This document shows, one piece after another, positions 11,626 through 21,328 of a DNA stretch of 64,000 bases; positions within the stretch are counted from its first letter, which is position 1, and each line of letters opens with the position of its first letter. A model generated the notes under the pieces. The model had not been told where the DNA came from, did no database searches, and saw only the letters and a program-made list of their open reading frames with translations. Made by a program: the position numbers and the translations under genes. This DNA is from Raphanus sativus (taxonomy: Eukaryota > Streptophyta > Magnoliopsida > Brassicales > Brassicaceae): NCBI RefSeq assembly GCF_000801105.2, contig NC_079514.1:11346001-11410000 (forward strand). Reading direction: 5' to 3'.

Positions 11626-13917
11626 CTAAATTGGTACTTTACAAGTTGCTCTGTTATGTCCACTATTATGACATCTACTACAAGTGCGAGCCTTCTTGTT
11701 TTGCGATGTTTGCGATGATCGAAGTTTGTCTTCAACAGTTTCATATCTGCGTTTTCTATTTCTTCCTGCAGCTTTTCTTGTCTCTGGTGGTAGCACAATG
11801 ACTTTCTTAACTTCTTCTGGTACAGACCAAGAATCCTCAGGAACATCAATAGGATTTATGCTTTCTTCATAAGCTTCTCTCCAAGCATCTGTTGTGTACA
11901 TAAAATCAGTCAATGTGTGTGGCAATCTTCCAACATGAAAACCAGCTTTAATTGCGTGCCTACAAGGGATCTTCAAAAGATTGTACTTTCCACATGAGCA
12001 AGTCCGTCTATCCAAATCAACCAAGCAGTCGAACAGATCACCTCTAACAAGCAATCGACCATCACTAACAGGGTAAACTTCAAATGTGGCGCATTTCCTG
12101 GTTCTCCTAGCTATCTTTTTCTCCACATCTTTGGTCAGAGGATGATTATGCCTTGAAATCAGTTTCTTACGCTTATAAAACCAACGTGTCAACATTTCCC
12201 TGATACTGTCCAACAAAGGAATGATTGGAAACTCTCTCGGCGAACGCAAAGCAGAGTTGATAGATTCAGCAGGGTTAGTTGTCCTTAGGTCGTATCGGTA
12301 TCCAGGGAATTGACATCTAGCCCATTTCTGCACATCAGCATCTCGTAAGTATTTTCCAATAGCCGGACTGATATTACACACATTAGCAAATGTCTTCTCA
12401 AAATCAGCAACTCTATAACTCTTTGACGCCTTTGAAACCAACCCAACAAGTCCTTTCCCATGATAATAAGTGACCACATTATTCAATAAATGATGAATAC
12501 AGATACCATGTCTAGCAGAGGGATACACCTTCTCAAGCGCCTTAACGATGGACCCATGTCTGTCAGAAATAAAAGCCAAATGAAGATTATCAGCAATGAG
12601 AACCTTGAGCTGTGTCAAAAACCATTGCCAAGAACGATCATTCTCTGAGTCGACTACTCCAAATGCAATAGGATACAAATTAGAATTTCCATCTAGAGCA
12701 GTTGCAACGAGTAAAACTCCTTTGTATTTATTCTTCAAAAAAGTCCCATCGATCACAATAACCTGCCTCATGACGCTATTAAATCCTCGTATAGATTGCC
12801 CAAATGCAATAAACAGGTACCGAAACCTCCCTTTCCCGTCCATCTCATAAGCAAAGTGTGTACCCGGATTAGCCTCTCGCAGCATGTGCAAGTATTTTGG
12901 TATTTTCCCATAGCTTCTCTCTGGAATACCTCTAACTGCATTGATCGCATATTCACGAGCATCCCATGCCAAGGATTTGGAGATCTCACATCCATGGTCA
13001 CCACGCATAATCTGTATGATATCATTACATTTTGGCCCTTCCTTGACCCCTTCATACTTATGCATAATCAGACTGCCTATAGTTTTTGCCGAGGCAGTCT
13101 TACCAGCTTTGCTTTTGCTTGAAGGTGCGCATGTATGCTGACCAACATACTTCTTGATCATGAAAAATGTAGAATCCTTCAAACACTCTGCTCGAACACT
13201 CCAATTGCATGCATCATCCGCACATCTAACATACCAAATTTTCCTATCCGTTTTGATAACCTGGTAGTCAAAGTTATGCTTCATTGCACATATCTCGAAG
13301 GTCGCCTTCAGCAAAGTCTTGTTCTCAAAATATTGTCCCTTCTTAACAACATGGAGCAGAGAATACTTTGACATATTATCTATGTTCTCTTTTTCAGAGA
13401 TCACAATATCAGCATCATAGCCATCCTCATCAACTTCGACTGCTTCCGGCTTCTCTTTCTTTTTCTTCCTCTGCGTCTCAGCAAACACAGGAGCTGACTC
13501 GTCCCTTCTGTTCAACGAGTTGCTCTCCTCTTCATCAGCACTTGAATCAGCTGGCAAGTTGTTAAGATCAAAGTCTGCTTCATTCGGATTATGAGCCTTG
13601 GCTTTAGATGTTACACACAACTGAGTAGAAACATTCTTTTTAACATAGCCAACAAAATTCTTAAGCTGTCGATCGTTTGCAATTATCACAGGTGGGGAAG
13701 TTGGTGTATTAATCAACTCAGTAGGTAGATAACTGAACTCCAAATCGGCTAAGCTATCTTCTTCCATATCAAAATCCTCCACAACCATTCTTTTTAAATC
13801 CTCTAAAGTAGAATTTGATTCCAATAACTGTAGCCTAGCCCCTTTGTCATCAGCAGCAAAAACCCATCCAGTAGTTGATAAATTCCAAACACCACATGTG
13901 GTATAGATATGCATCAT
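11626..13917 (-). CDS. MURA-type MULE transposase
   Basis: Transposase of the 9 kb MULE, single exon. I place the start at the ATG at 13917 (763 residues); the frame is open 40 codons further upstream, but that extension is Phe/Lys-rich and looks untranslated. In order: an N-terminal PB1-like region, an acidic linker, a MuDR-type zinc-binding DNA-binding domain (about 185-265, ending QHTC), then the DDE-type MULE catalytic domain with Asp390 (VIDGTF), Asp452 (ISDRH) and Glu551 (TNPAES). A SWIM zinc finger follows (C640-x-C642...C652-x-H654), and the protein closes with a CCHC knuckle (CSRCHNSGHNRATC). All catalytic and metal residues are present and no stop interrupts. It runs opposite to the other two genes and reads towards them. 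It is expected to bind the TIRs and excise or insert the element in the nucleus. Confidence 0.92.
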   Translation of the reverse strand: MMHIYTTCGVWNLSTTGWVFAADDKGARLQLLESNSTLEDLKRMVVEDFDMEEDSLADLEFSYLPTELINTPTSPPVIIANDRQLKNFVGYVKKNVSTQLCVTSKAKAHNPNEADFDLNNLPADSSADEEESNSLNRRDESAPVFAETQRKKKKEKPEAVEVDEDGYDADIVISEKENIDNMSKYSLLHVVKKGQYFENKTLLKATFEICAMKHNFDYQVIKTDRKIWYVRCADDACNWSVRAECLKDSTFFMIKKYVGQHTCAPSSKSKAGKTASAKTIGSLIMHKYEGVKEGPKCNDIIQIMRGDHGCEISKSLAWDAREYAINAVRGIPERSYGKIPKYLHMLREANPGTHFAYEMDGKGRFRYLFIAFGQSIRGFNSVMRQVIVIDGTFLKNKYKGVLLVATALDGNSNLYPIAFGVVDSENDRSWQWFLTQLKVLIADNLHLAFISDRHGSIVKALEKVYPSARHGICIHHLLNNVVTYYHGKGLVGLVSKASKSYRVADFEKTFANVCNISPAIGKYLRDADVQKWARCQFPGYRYDLRTTNPAESINSALRSPREFPIIPLLDSIREMLTRWFYKRKKLISRHNHPLTKDVEKKIARRTRKCATFEVYPVSDGRLLVRGDLFDCLVDLDRRTCSCGKYNLLKIPCRHAIKAGFHVGRLPHTLTDFMYTTDAWREAYEESINPIDVPEDSWSVPEEVKKVIVLPPETRKAAGRNRKRRYETVEDKLRSSQTSQNKKARTCSRCHNSGHNRATCKVPI

Positions 13918-14040
13918 AGAGAAGAAGAGTTTGTGAAAAAAATCAAAAGAAAAGCTATGGAGAAACCATAGATTGATGGAGAAGATAGGTGAGAATCGTT
14001 TTTTTTTTTTTTTGACAACCAAAATCGAAAATAACACGTT

Positions 14041-14450
14041 TTAGGAAGTTAGAATATTTTTAGAATATTTTTAGAATATTTCCTTAACTAAATATTTCAT
14101 TAATTTTCGCAAAAATCAGGTAATCTTATCCGTAGAAGGCGCCTTCTAAAACTTTAGAACATTGACAAGATTCCAGAACACGCTTTCTACTTTTAGTAGA
14201 AGGAAGAGTAAACTTTAGAAAACACGTTCCGCAAAATTTAGAATACTTAACAAAAGTAGAAGATGCTTCCGGACGAAAAGTAGAAGCTTTAGGATTAGTA
14301 GAATGCACATTCCACATTTTTAGAAATTTAGTAAATAGTAGAATGTACGTTCTAAAAATAGTAGATGAACGTATTTATTTTAGAAAATGCTTTCTACTAT
14401 ACCATTTTCCGTAGAATGCACTTTCTACCTTTAGTAGAACGTATTTTCAA
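14041..14450. repeat. Subterminal cluster of TAGAA/TTCTA motifs
   Basis: About 20 copies of TAGAA or its complement occur in roughly 400 bases, many as AGTAGAA. Several form small hairpins (TTCTACTTTTAGTAGAA). The cluster lies between the transposase promoter and the right TIR. No similar cluster is seen at the left end. By analogy with the clustered short motifs bound by VANDAL anti-silencing proteins, this may be a binding array for an element-encoded protein, which is inference. Confidence 0.65.
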
Positions 14451-14615
14451 ATTTTTATTTATGAACTTTTTCAAAAAATAAAAAATACTAGCATGTGTAT
14501 ATAGGTGTTTTATTAATTGTTTATATTTTTAATATTTTTTTTGATTCACAAAAGTATTTATTTTATTAGTTTTCAGATATAGAAAGGGTAAAAAGGAGAA
14601 AAATTGGACAAAAAC

Positions 14616-14673
14616 TGATTTATACTAAGGGGACAACACCCTTGTTTTTTTGTTCTCTTTTGGCAATTTTCCC
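14616..14673 (-). repeat. Right terminal inverted repeat of the MULE
   Basis: 58-bp inverted partner of 5668-5725, followed directly by the 9-bp target duplication TTCTAATTA at 14674-14682. Confidence 0.95.
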
Positions 14674-14682
14674 TTCTAATTA

Positions 14683-15138
14683 TGTGTACATGCGAGACAA
14701 AGGAGAGAAGGGATAATAGGTCATGCCGATTTTGGTTTTAAGAAGCAAATAGTGTTCACTATTTGTTACAAACGAAGAGAAAATTCCATATTTGTAAACA
14801 GCATTGGTTCTAAATATATCAAACAGTGTTTGTATAGCTACGTGCATAATCAATTAACTCAACTTCAGTGTTTATACGTTAATGTCATATGAAAAAAAAA
14901 TCATAACAAAACTTCATAGTCATAACTGTAGATAAAGTTTTTTTCCTTCAGCGAATATAGATTGTGTAGATAAGAGAACGAGGCTCATGGATGGAATCAT
15001 ATCTTTCAGAAAAAAAACTAATGAAAAAACGATTCCTCTGTAGGTCTAAGCGCAATATTAACAGTAGGTTCTCAACTTAATATTTCATTGTTTATATAAG
15101 AAAATTGTTATAAACATGAAAAACAGAATAAGAAGCAA
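14683..15138. other. Spacer, nothing recognised
   Basis: AT-rich sequence between the MULE target duplication and the first LTR. No ORF, terminal repeat or RNA gene is apparent. Confidence 0.5.
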
Positions 15139-15412
15139 TGTCAAAGATATATGCACCGTAACTTTAACAAATGAAGTAAATATTTATTATGTGGAGCCTA
15201 CGTCACTATGTACGCACAGTAACTTTTCTTTTTTACTCTTTATATAAACAAACGAATTCGTTCGATTGTAAACACACCTCTCTTCCTCTTTTCTATAAGA
15301 AATTCTCTCTCGTTTATTTATCATATATCAGTGTTATCTTTCTCCTGCGGGTATAAAATTTCTTTCTATAAAATTTTCGATACACATAAAATTTATAAGT
15401 CTTTTTATAACA
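15139..15412 (+). repeat. 5' long terminal repeat of a small LTR element
   Basis: Starts TG and ends CA (274 bp). It is about 95 % identical by eye to 17642-17904, which lacks about 14 bases near its end. It contains a TATA-like box (TTTATATAAAC near 15239). The start is uncertain by about 10 bases: similarity is firm only from ATATGCACCG at 15149. No flanking target duplication was found. Confidence 0.75.
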
Positions 15413-15426
15413 CGTTATCAGCACGA
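15413..15426 (+). promoter_or_regulatory. Candidate half-tRNA primer-binding site
   Basis: CGTTATCAGCACGA abuts the CA end of the LTR. From memory it is complementary to the anticodon arm of plant tRNA-Ile(AAU), except one C opposite the wobble A. That A is inosine in the mature tRNA and pairs with C. This would be an internal 'half-tRNA' primer as in Drosophila copia. The tRNA sequence is recalled, not checked. Confidence 0.45.
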
Positions 15427-15569
15427 TCACTCTGCAATTCGGTAAAGTTTATATGTATCATATTTACCCTGCTATAATGGCCGGTGTACCGCCTATATTA
15501 TTGTTTATTATTTTATAGTATTTGTTTTAATTCACTATTATTTATCTATATTAATGCGGACGGTATGTC

Positions 15570-17023
15570 CACTACAAAAAAAAGAGTGGAATACATCACT
15601 TAAATTGTATCACAAAAATAAGTGATATTATTTTAAATTACTTATTTATGAATGATACAAATATACATAGTTTAAAATCAGTTATAGTAATTGATGTTAT
15701 TATTAATTAAATTAACATCAGTTTAATTAAACGATATAATTTCTATCAGTTTGTATCACTTTAACAAAAATGACACTATTATATAAATTTATATCAATTA
15801 GTTAACTGATACATTAGCTGTTTTTGGTTAACATTGTTTACTAAAATGATACAAATCTTGTATCAATAATAAATTGATGCTAGTATAAAACTTATTAAAA
15901 AATTAGTTAACTTTACGTGAAGCAGTTACTAATTTTTAGCTTTGATTACTTTCTGTGGTTTTTTAAAAATTAATTGATCGATCCATGATCTTCTATAACT
16001 GTTTCATCTTAAACAAAAAAAGTAAGTATTCTTCTGCTGTCAAGATTCTCTCATAGTCTCATTCATCCGTTCCTCTTTCTCTCAATTTTAAAACATTTTA
16101 TCAGTTTACGATTTTGTTGTTCTAGACTATTTGATTTATCAGAAAAGTCAAAAGATGATGATTGTATTTCTTCTTATGCAGGATTTGAAAGCAAACTAGC
16201 CATACTAACCTGTTGAAAGTTTCTGGGTAGGTAATACGTTTCTTTTGTCTTTCTTCTGAATCCTTTTTGTATATTATATTTCATTTTCTTTTGTTTATTG
16301 TTCTAAAGATTTTTTATATTAGTTCAATGATAAATGCAGAGTCTTCTGCTAATCTTATGGAGTATAAATTTCTGGAAAATGCGGCTAAAGGATGGGAAAT
16401 GCTTTGATGATTCTCGTAACATACTGAATCGATTCAGTTATACAACAACAATAAAGATTCAAGATGAATGCAAAGAAGAAAAATATTTTTATTTGTTCAA
16501 CAATTCTTTTTGTTTTCTGAATTCATGTTCTGTTTTTTGTTTTTTTTCTCCTTGTTCTTCAGATTATATGTCAATGGAAAAAGTTCAAAATTTATTTATA
16601 GTAAAATATTTTCTGAGCTTATTTAATTAATAACCCCAATTGTATAAATTAATAAAATTAAATCGATGGTTTAAAATTAAATAATTATTAAAATTAAAAT
16701 TTATATTAGTTTCGAAAAATTATATTAATGTATTAGTAAATAATATTAAAATCATTTATTTTAATTGATATGAAACTAACATCATTTACAAAACTGATGT
16801 AAATCTTAATATCATTTCTTTGAATTGATACATATTAATATCACTTATCACAACTGATGTAAATATTTGGCATTTTTGCATCAATTTTCAATAAAATGAT
16901 GTTAATTATTTGCATCACCACTTTCAGAGTCATTTAAATAAGTGATGCAAAATTATATTGTATCATTTATAACTAATGCAAATATTAAAAATAACTGATG
17001 CTAAACCATCTTTTTTTGTAGTG
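15570..17023. mobile_element. Non-autonomous CACTA (En/Spm) element
   Basis: Begins CACTACAAAAAAA and ends TTTTTTTGTAGTG, the typical CACTA termini. It is flanked by the 3-bp target duplication GTC at 15567-15569 and 17024-17026. Length is 1454 bp. Both ends carry many short subterminal repeats of TGATA/TATCA type, expected binding sites for a TNPA-like protein. No transposase is encoded; an open frame at 16334-16630 has no recognisable domain. It lies inside the LTR element, so it is younger than that element. Confidence 0.85.
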
Positions 17024-17332
17024 GTCGCCTCGTTAATAAACCTTGATTGTTAATTACACCATAATTATTTGGCTTGGCTGTGCCGCCGCAAAATTTATTT
17101 AATACTAATATGGAAATTTATTTATCACCATAATGCGATTGATATTTATCTGTTTATTATATCGTGATGTTTGCTCACCTATATAAAAATATTGTGAAAT
17201 TTACTGAAATTGATGGACTGGTTATTACGATATTTTCATACTGATTTTCGATTCAATGATTTAACCCAACGGTCACAAAGAAAAAAATTCAAATTTTTAC
17301 CCTTTTCAAATGGCTATGAACAGTAATTTTAC

Positions 17333-17344
17333 ATCTATAAATAC
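17333..17344 (+). promoter_or_regulatory. TATA box for the small internal ORF
   Basis: CTATAAATACAC sits about 100 bases before the ATG at 17438 and is followed by a pyrimidine-rich leader (TTCTTCATC, CTTCTCCC, TTTCTCTCTC), the usual layout of a plant core promoter. It is separate from the LTR promoter. Confidence 0.45.
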
Positions 17345-17437
17345 ACTCATACTTCACTCATTTTCTTCATCAAAAATTATTCATCTTCTCCCAAATATTT
17401 CCAAATAATTTTCTCTCATTTTTCTCTCTCAAGAAAG

Positions 17438-17608
17438 ATGATCCGCGCGTTTTTGATTTTAGTTGCAATTCTAATTTGTCTTTCTATTTACGGTTTATTC
17501 GTTGGAGAATTTGCTCCGGGAAAATTTACGATGAATATAGGTTTACTTTTCTATGCATTGTTTTTCTTTGTAATTGCTTGCATGATTAATATAAATGGTT
17601 CATTCTAA
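17438..17608 (+). CDS. 56-residue two-membrane-segment protein inside the LTR element
   Basis: Unrecognised short ORF with ATG in good context (A at -3: AAGAAAGATG) and stop TAA at 17606. Residues about 4-23 (starting AFLILVAILICLSIYG) and about 34-50 (GLLFYALFFFVIACMI) are strongly hydrophobic. They are joined by a short polar loop with GEFAPGKF, predicting a tiny hairpin membrane protein with an N-terminal basic residue. It lies just before the second LTR, downstream of its own TATA box. Either it is a retroelement-carried microprotein or a chance frame in AT-rich DNA. The good start context, promoter layout and clean two-segment pattern favour a gene; nothing more can be said about function. 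Confidence 0.4.
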   Translation: MIRAFLILVAILICLSIYGLFVGEFAPGKFTMNIGLLFYALFFFVIACMININGSF

Positions 17609-17641
17609 ATATTATGAAATTCTAATAAAATTTATTATACT

Positions 17642-17904
17642 TGTTTTTAGAAATATGCACCGTAACTTTGACAAATGAAGTAAATATTTATTATGTGGAG
17701 TCCATGTTACTATGCACGCACAGTAACTTTTCCTTTTTACTCTCTATATAAACAAACGAATTCGTTCGATTGTAAACACACCTCTCTTCCTCTTTTTTAT
17801 AAGAAACTCTCTCTCGTTTATTTATCATATATCAGTGTTATCTTTCTCCTGCTGGTATAAAATTTCTTTCTATACACATAAAATTTATAAGTCTTTCTAT
17901 AACA
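17642..17904 (+). repeat. 3' long terminal repeat of the small LTR element
   Basis: Direct repeat of 15139-15412 with about 12 substitutions and one deletion of about 14 bases, ending TATAACA like the first copy. Confidence 0.75.
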
Positions 17905-18406
17905 AAAATTTATTAAAAAGTAGAAAACAGACATTATTTTTTATTATTGAAACTGATCCGGTTTCTAGCTGTTGGAGGTGTTCTGAAAAATATAATCCAA
18001 AAGTAGAATATTTTTATAAAATAAATTACAGGAAGAAAACAAAAGAGGGTCCAGTCGATCTTATTGTACACCGGGCCGAACAGAACTTACTCGGTACCAC
18101 GTGCGATTGGCTTTTTAACCGGGACCACTATTTTGAGTAAAACCGGTGGACGCGCGGTAAGCATCGGGTGCACTTCTTTGATAACTTTTTAATCGAAACC
18201 GTTCACTTTTATGTAAGTGTGAGAACATCGTACCAACCTGTCTGCTGTTTGGGAATTCCTATTTGTGCTTATCGAAAGAGGTTTGATCTTCTCTGATATC
18301 TGAATCCTAAGGATAGTTAATTAGTTTTTTTTTTGTTTTTGTTGCTAATATTATCTGCATTTTTGTATGATAATCTGAAATTTTGTGATTCCACTTTAAA
18401 AGAAAA
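17905..18406. other. Spacer with a promoter-like segment
   Basis: No gene recognised. The part at about 18050-18300 is less AT-rich than its surroundings and contains ACCACGTGCG (a G-box core CACGTG) and CGCGCGG. It resembles an orphan plant promoter/leader, but no coding sequence follows before the Helitron. Confidence 0.3.
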
Positions 18407-19053
18407 CTAGATTTTGAGTCGCGCTTTGGAAGCGCGGAATATTTTACGATAAAAAATTTCACTAATAACTTAACAAATATTTTGGTAATTTTTAAAGAGT
18501 GTGTATTTAAAATATTTTTGCATTTAAATCAGTGTTTTTAAATTCAACCCGATTGTGATTATACCAGTTAATCCGGAGATCTGACAATTCAATTTTGATT
18601 TTTAAAATATTCATATTAAAAAAAATCACTAAACCTCGAGACTAACTGATTGAACTGATGGATGACCGATATGTAATCTAATTGGATTTAAATTGTAATA
18701 GTTTCATAATTTGTAATCTTATAATCCAAATTTTAAAGTTCATTATTTTGCAATTTATGAAATTATGACGTTTTTACAAAATTTTAAAGAAAAAATTATA
18801 GATATAAAATAATTAAGATTAATTATTGTATTGTCTGGAAACATTGATAGTAGTATAAAAATATATTGTTTGGAAACATTGATAGTAATATAAAAAATAA
18901 ATATATTGTTTGGAAACATGGATAGTAATATAAAGAAAGTAACATTAGTGATTTAATGTAGGTTTAACTATAAAGTATAAAAGTGTATTTAATTTAAAAA
19001 CTTACAAAAGAAATGTTAGATCCAACATAATGTTTCTGTTTTAATAAGATAGA
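18407..19053 (-). mobile_element. Non-autonomous Helitron (minus strand)
   Basis: Read on the minus strand, the element begins TCTATCTTATTAAAACAG directly after A and ends with a GC-rich hairpin (CGCGCTTCCAAAGCGCG) followed by CTAG directly before T. These are standard Helitron termini inserted between A and T. Length is 647 bp, with no RepHel protein. Internally a segment with TATTGTTTGGAAACAT is repeated about three times (18830-18920). Confidence 0.75.
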
Positions 19054-20740
19054 TAAAAATCTGACTTGTTAAATATGTCACGTGAAGAAATCCAATCCCA
19101 AAACTCCTTCCTTGCTGTACATGTTTTCTTGTTTGTTTACTCTTGAATATATATCCATTTTAGGTTTAGTTTTTAATTTGTTAAACCACATTGCCTGAGC
19201 ACATTTATTTATTAAGGATTTGAATTTTGTTAGTAAACATACATTTAACAAACCTATCAAGTTCTTCTATCTGGAAGCCTATATATATATCTTTACTCAA
19301 AATATTTGTTGGTGTAATCTTTACTCAAAAATTAATGTACATAAAATGTAATTCCTAATGTTTGTTAACACAGTGTATATCTAACACATTTTGGAGTTTT
19401 TTTCATAAGAACCAGAAATTTCCATCAAACAATTTCAAGAAAATATCACTGGTTCATCAAGGCATACTAAACTTCAATATTTTATAAAGTACATCCAAAA
19501 CAAGAATTCCAATGCGAGTAAACGCATATTCTAAACAGTTACTTTGAAAAGTAAATATCTTGCGAACTACAAATTAAGTATTGCACTTTAATTAAGCTTT
19601 TTCACATTTTAGAAATTAGTTGTACATTTTAAAGCATGTGAGAAATTTGATCACTGTAATACTTTATATGTTTTGATTATATTTCCAAATTCTATCGTTC
19701 AAATTATCTACCAAAATGAATATTTCTTTAATCTTCAAAATATCATTTGGTCATATGATACATGACCATTAAACCATTACCATTTCGCGCATAGACTAAA
19801 TAACAGCTAAGCTTGCATAGTCTGTGCTCGTGAATCGTGATTATCTGGGTTTGGCCGGAATTTTCTGATGTTGAACCTATCTTAATAGCCAGTTTAGGCC
19901 AATATTCTACACATCGTTTTGTCAAATGTAAGTCATAGTTTTATTCTTCTAATGTACCTTAATTAGTGAGATCATTGTAAGAAAGCCTTTTATACATGAA
20001 TAAATGAATAATCCACGGGAAAAAGTAGAATAAAAAAATTATGAGGTGGCTCGCGCTAAGTGACCTTGAAAGTGAAAAAACAGTGAAATCATTGCTCATG
20101 ACAAGGAAAACAATAGTAAGCATTTATGAGAGAAATCATGTCATATAGGTTCATCAAATTTTGGAACTACAACGAGCAATCAGTAATATTATTTGCGATT
20201 ACGAGAATCTGGAATTGATTGAGAAGCATACATTTACAAAGTTGCGATTAAGTATATGGATTTGTTTTTTAGCAATGAGACGCGTTAGTAATCAGTATAT
20301 AGCACAATGACTAACCATAAAGTAACCATATACATATACACACATTCATGTCAATCTATAAATCAGATTCATATCTAAATTAAATCACTGAAATGAAATA
20401 AGCATCTACAAATGTTCCCTAAAACCTCAACCATCATCGCATGAAAAAGAAATGATTAATCTATCATCTAAAAGTCTAGCAGAGTTATACACACGAGCCC
20501 TAACTGTATTGGATGATCCTCAAGCTGATGGTTATAATTTAAATCAAATTAAAACTCCAAAAACATAAAGGATCAAACACTGTAGCGTGAATAATCATAA
20601 ACATATCTTGTTCACAAACAACTAAAAGAGCAACAACAGCATATGTAGATAATGCAGATAAGACAATAGATTATACAGATAGAGAAGCAAATACAAAACA
20701 ATACAATACATAAAAAGTGGGGAAATTTAAATAAATATGA
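19054..20740. other. Spacer downstream of LSH1, nothing recognised
   Basis: AT-rich. The right-hand 500 bases are the 3' flank of LSH1, which reads leftwards. No convincing ORF, RNA gene or transposon terminus seen. Confidence 0.5.
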
Positions 20741-21328
20741 TCATACAATTGCACCCGAGTAATTAGCCATCACAGACTGACCTTGTTGTGGCTGCTGTTG
20801 TTGATGTTGTTGAAGCGGCAGAGGCGGCTGCGTCTGCAATAGCGTTTGCGTTTTCTGCCTGTTAACTCTCTTCCTCTTCTTATCATAGCTAACACCGCGA
20901 GCTTTGGCCTGGAAGTCTCTGACTTCACGGAGGTATAACCTGACGGCGCGTGAGCCGAAGGGGTTAGCCTCGGGAGGGCCACCGTTCTCCTCATAGGCGG
21001 CACGGAGGCGGCCGATGAGAGCGTCTAGTGAGCCCCAGGCTTGTCGGAGAGGACAAGGGCAAGGGGCGGGAGGGTTAGGGAGGCCAAAGAAGGCACAGTT
21101 TTGGTGGTGAACCTTTGTTTTACCGAACTGGTCAAGGTAGCGGAGGAACTCGAGCACGTGTGCGCCGCTGCACGAGGGCAGAGAGAGCGGAGGACGGTGG
21201 TTCCGGAGGTACTGGCAGAAGGTGTTCCAGTCACGGCGTTTCTGGTTCTCGTACCGGCTCGGGGAAGGAGGTGTTAATTGTACTGAGGTATTAGGGTTCT
21301 TGTTTGCTTGGTGAGAGATCAGTTCCAT
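20741..21328 (-). CDS. LSH1: LSH1, ALOG-domain nuclear regulator
   Basis: Intronless ORF of 195 residues. The ALOG (DUF640) domain spans about residues 24-151, opening [14 protein letters not shown] and containing the zinc-ribbon insert H75-x-x-C78 ... C90-x-C92. The family nuclear signal KKRKR follows at 150-154, then a Gln-rich tail. ALOG proteins are plant-specific, transposase-derived DNA-binding regulators; Arabidopsis LSH1 promotes light-dependent hypocotyl shortening and LSH/ALOG genes act at organ boundaries. Length and tail match LSH1 (At5g28490) better than its paralogue LSH2, and the neighbouring RAF1 and NPF genes agree. The start gives a short Asn/Thr/Ser-rich lead before the domain, as in the family. 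A GA-rich leader and long upstream region (21330-21930) probably contain the promoter. Confidence 0.92.
   Translation of the reverse strand: MELISHQANKNPNTSVQLTPPSPSRYENQKRRDWNTFCQYLRNHRPPLSLPSCSGAHVLEFLRYLDQFGKTKVHHQNCAFFGLPNPPAPCPCPLRQAWGSLDALIGRLRAAYEENGGPPEANPFGSRAVRLYLREVRDFQAKARGVSYDKKRKRVNRQKTQTLLQTQPPLPLQQHQQQQPQQGQSVMANYSGAIV

Larger units (their letters stand above)
5668..14673. mobile_element. Complete 9.0 kb TIR Mutator-like element (MULE) with three genes
   Basis: Both ends are visible. The left TIR at 5668-5725 and the right TIR at 14616-14673 are 58-bp inverted repeats that differ at one position, beginning GGGAAAATTG. They are flanked by an identical 9-bp target duplication, TTCTAATTA, at 5659-5667 and 14674-14682; 9 bp is diagnostic for Mutator. 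Inside are a DUF1985-Ulp1 protease gene (+), a GRF zinc-finger/coiled-coil gene (+) and a MURA-type transposase (-), all open. From memory, Ulp1-carrying MULEs (Kaonashi, Arnold and VANDAL types) are known in Arabidopsis and other plants. Near-identical TIRs, a perfect duplication and open frames indicate recent insertion and possible autonomy. Confidence 0.95.
15139..17904 (+). mobile_element. Small non-autonomous LTR element, interrupted by a CACTA element
   Basis: Two direct LTRs bound only about 775 bases of own internal sequence once the nested CACTA insertion (15570-17023) is removed. No gag, protease, integrase or reverse transcriptase is present, so the element would depend on enzymes in trans. 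The sequence right after the first LTR, CGTTATCAGCACGA at 15413-15426, is a candidate primer-binding site. I see no clear polypurine tract before the second LTR and no target duplication, so two tandem solo LTRs are not excluded. The internal part carries a TATA box and a 56-codon ORF. LTR divergence (about 12 substitutions in 250 positions) implies an insertion clearly older than the 9 kb MULE. Confidence 0.65.

Noticed and set aside
12285..13141. Several frames on both strands within the transposase gene
   Set aside because: Shadows of the 763-residue transposase ORF.
13918..14037. Upstream 40-codon extension of the transposase
   Set aside because: Composition (Phe/Lys homopolymer runs from a poly-T tract) is unlike coding sequence; the ATG at 13917 fits the family better.
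16334..16630. 98-codon frame in the CACTA element
   Set aside because: No similarity to TNPA/TNPD or any domain; Phe/Asn-rich as expected from AT-rich DNA.
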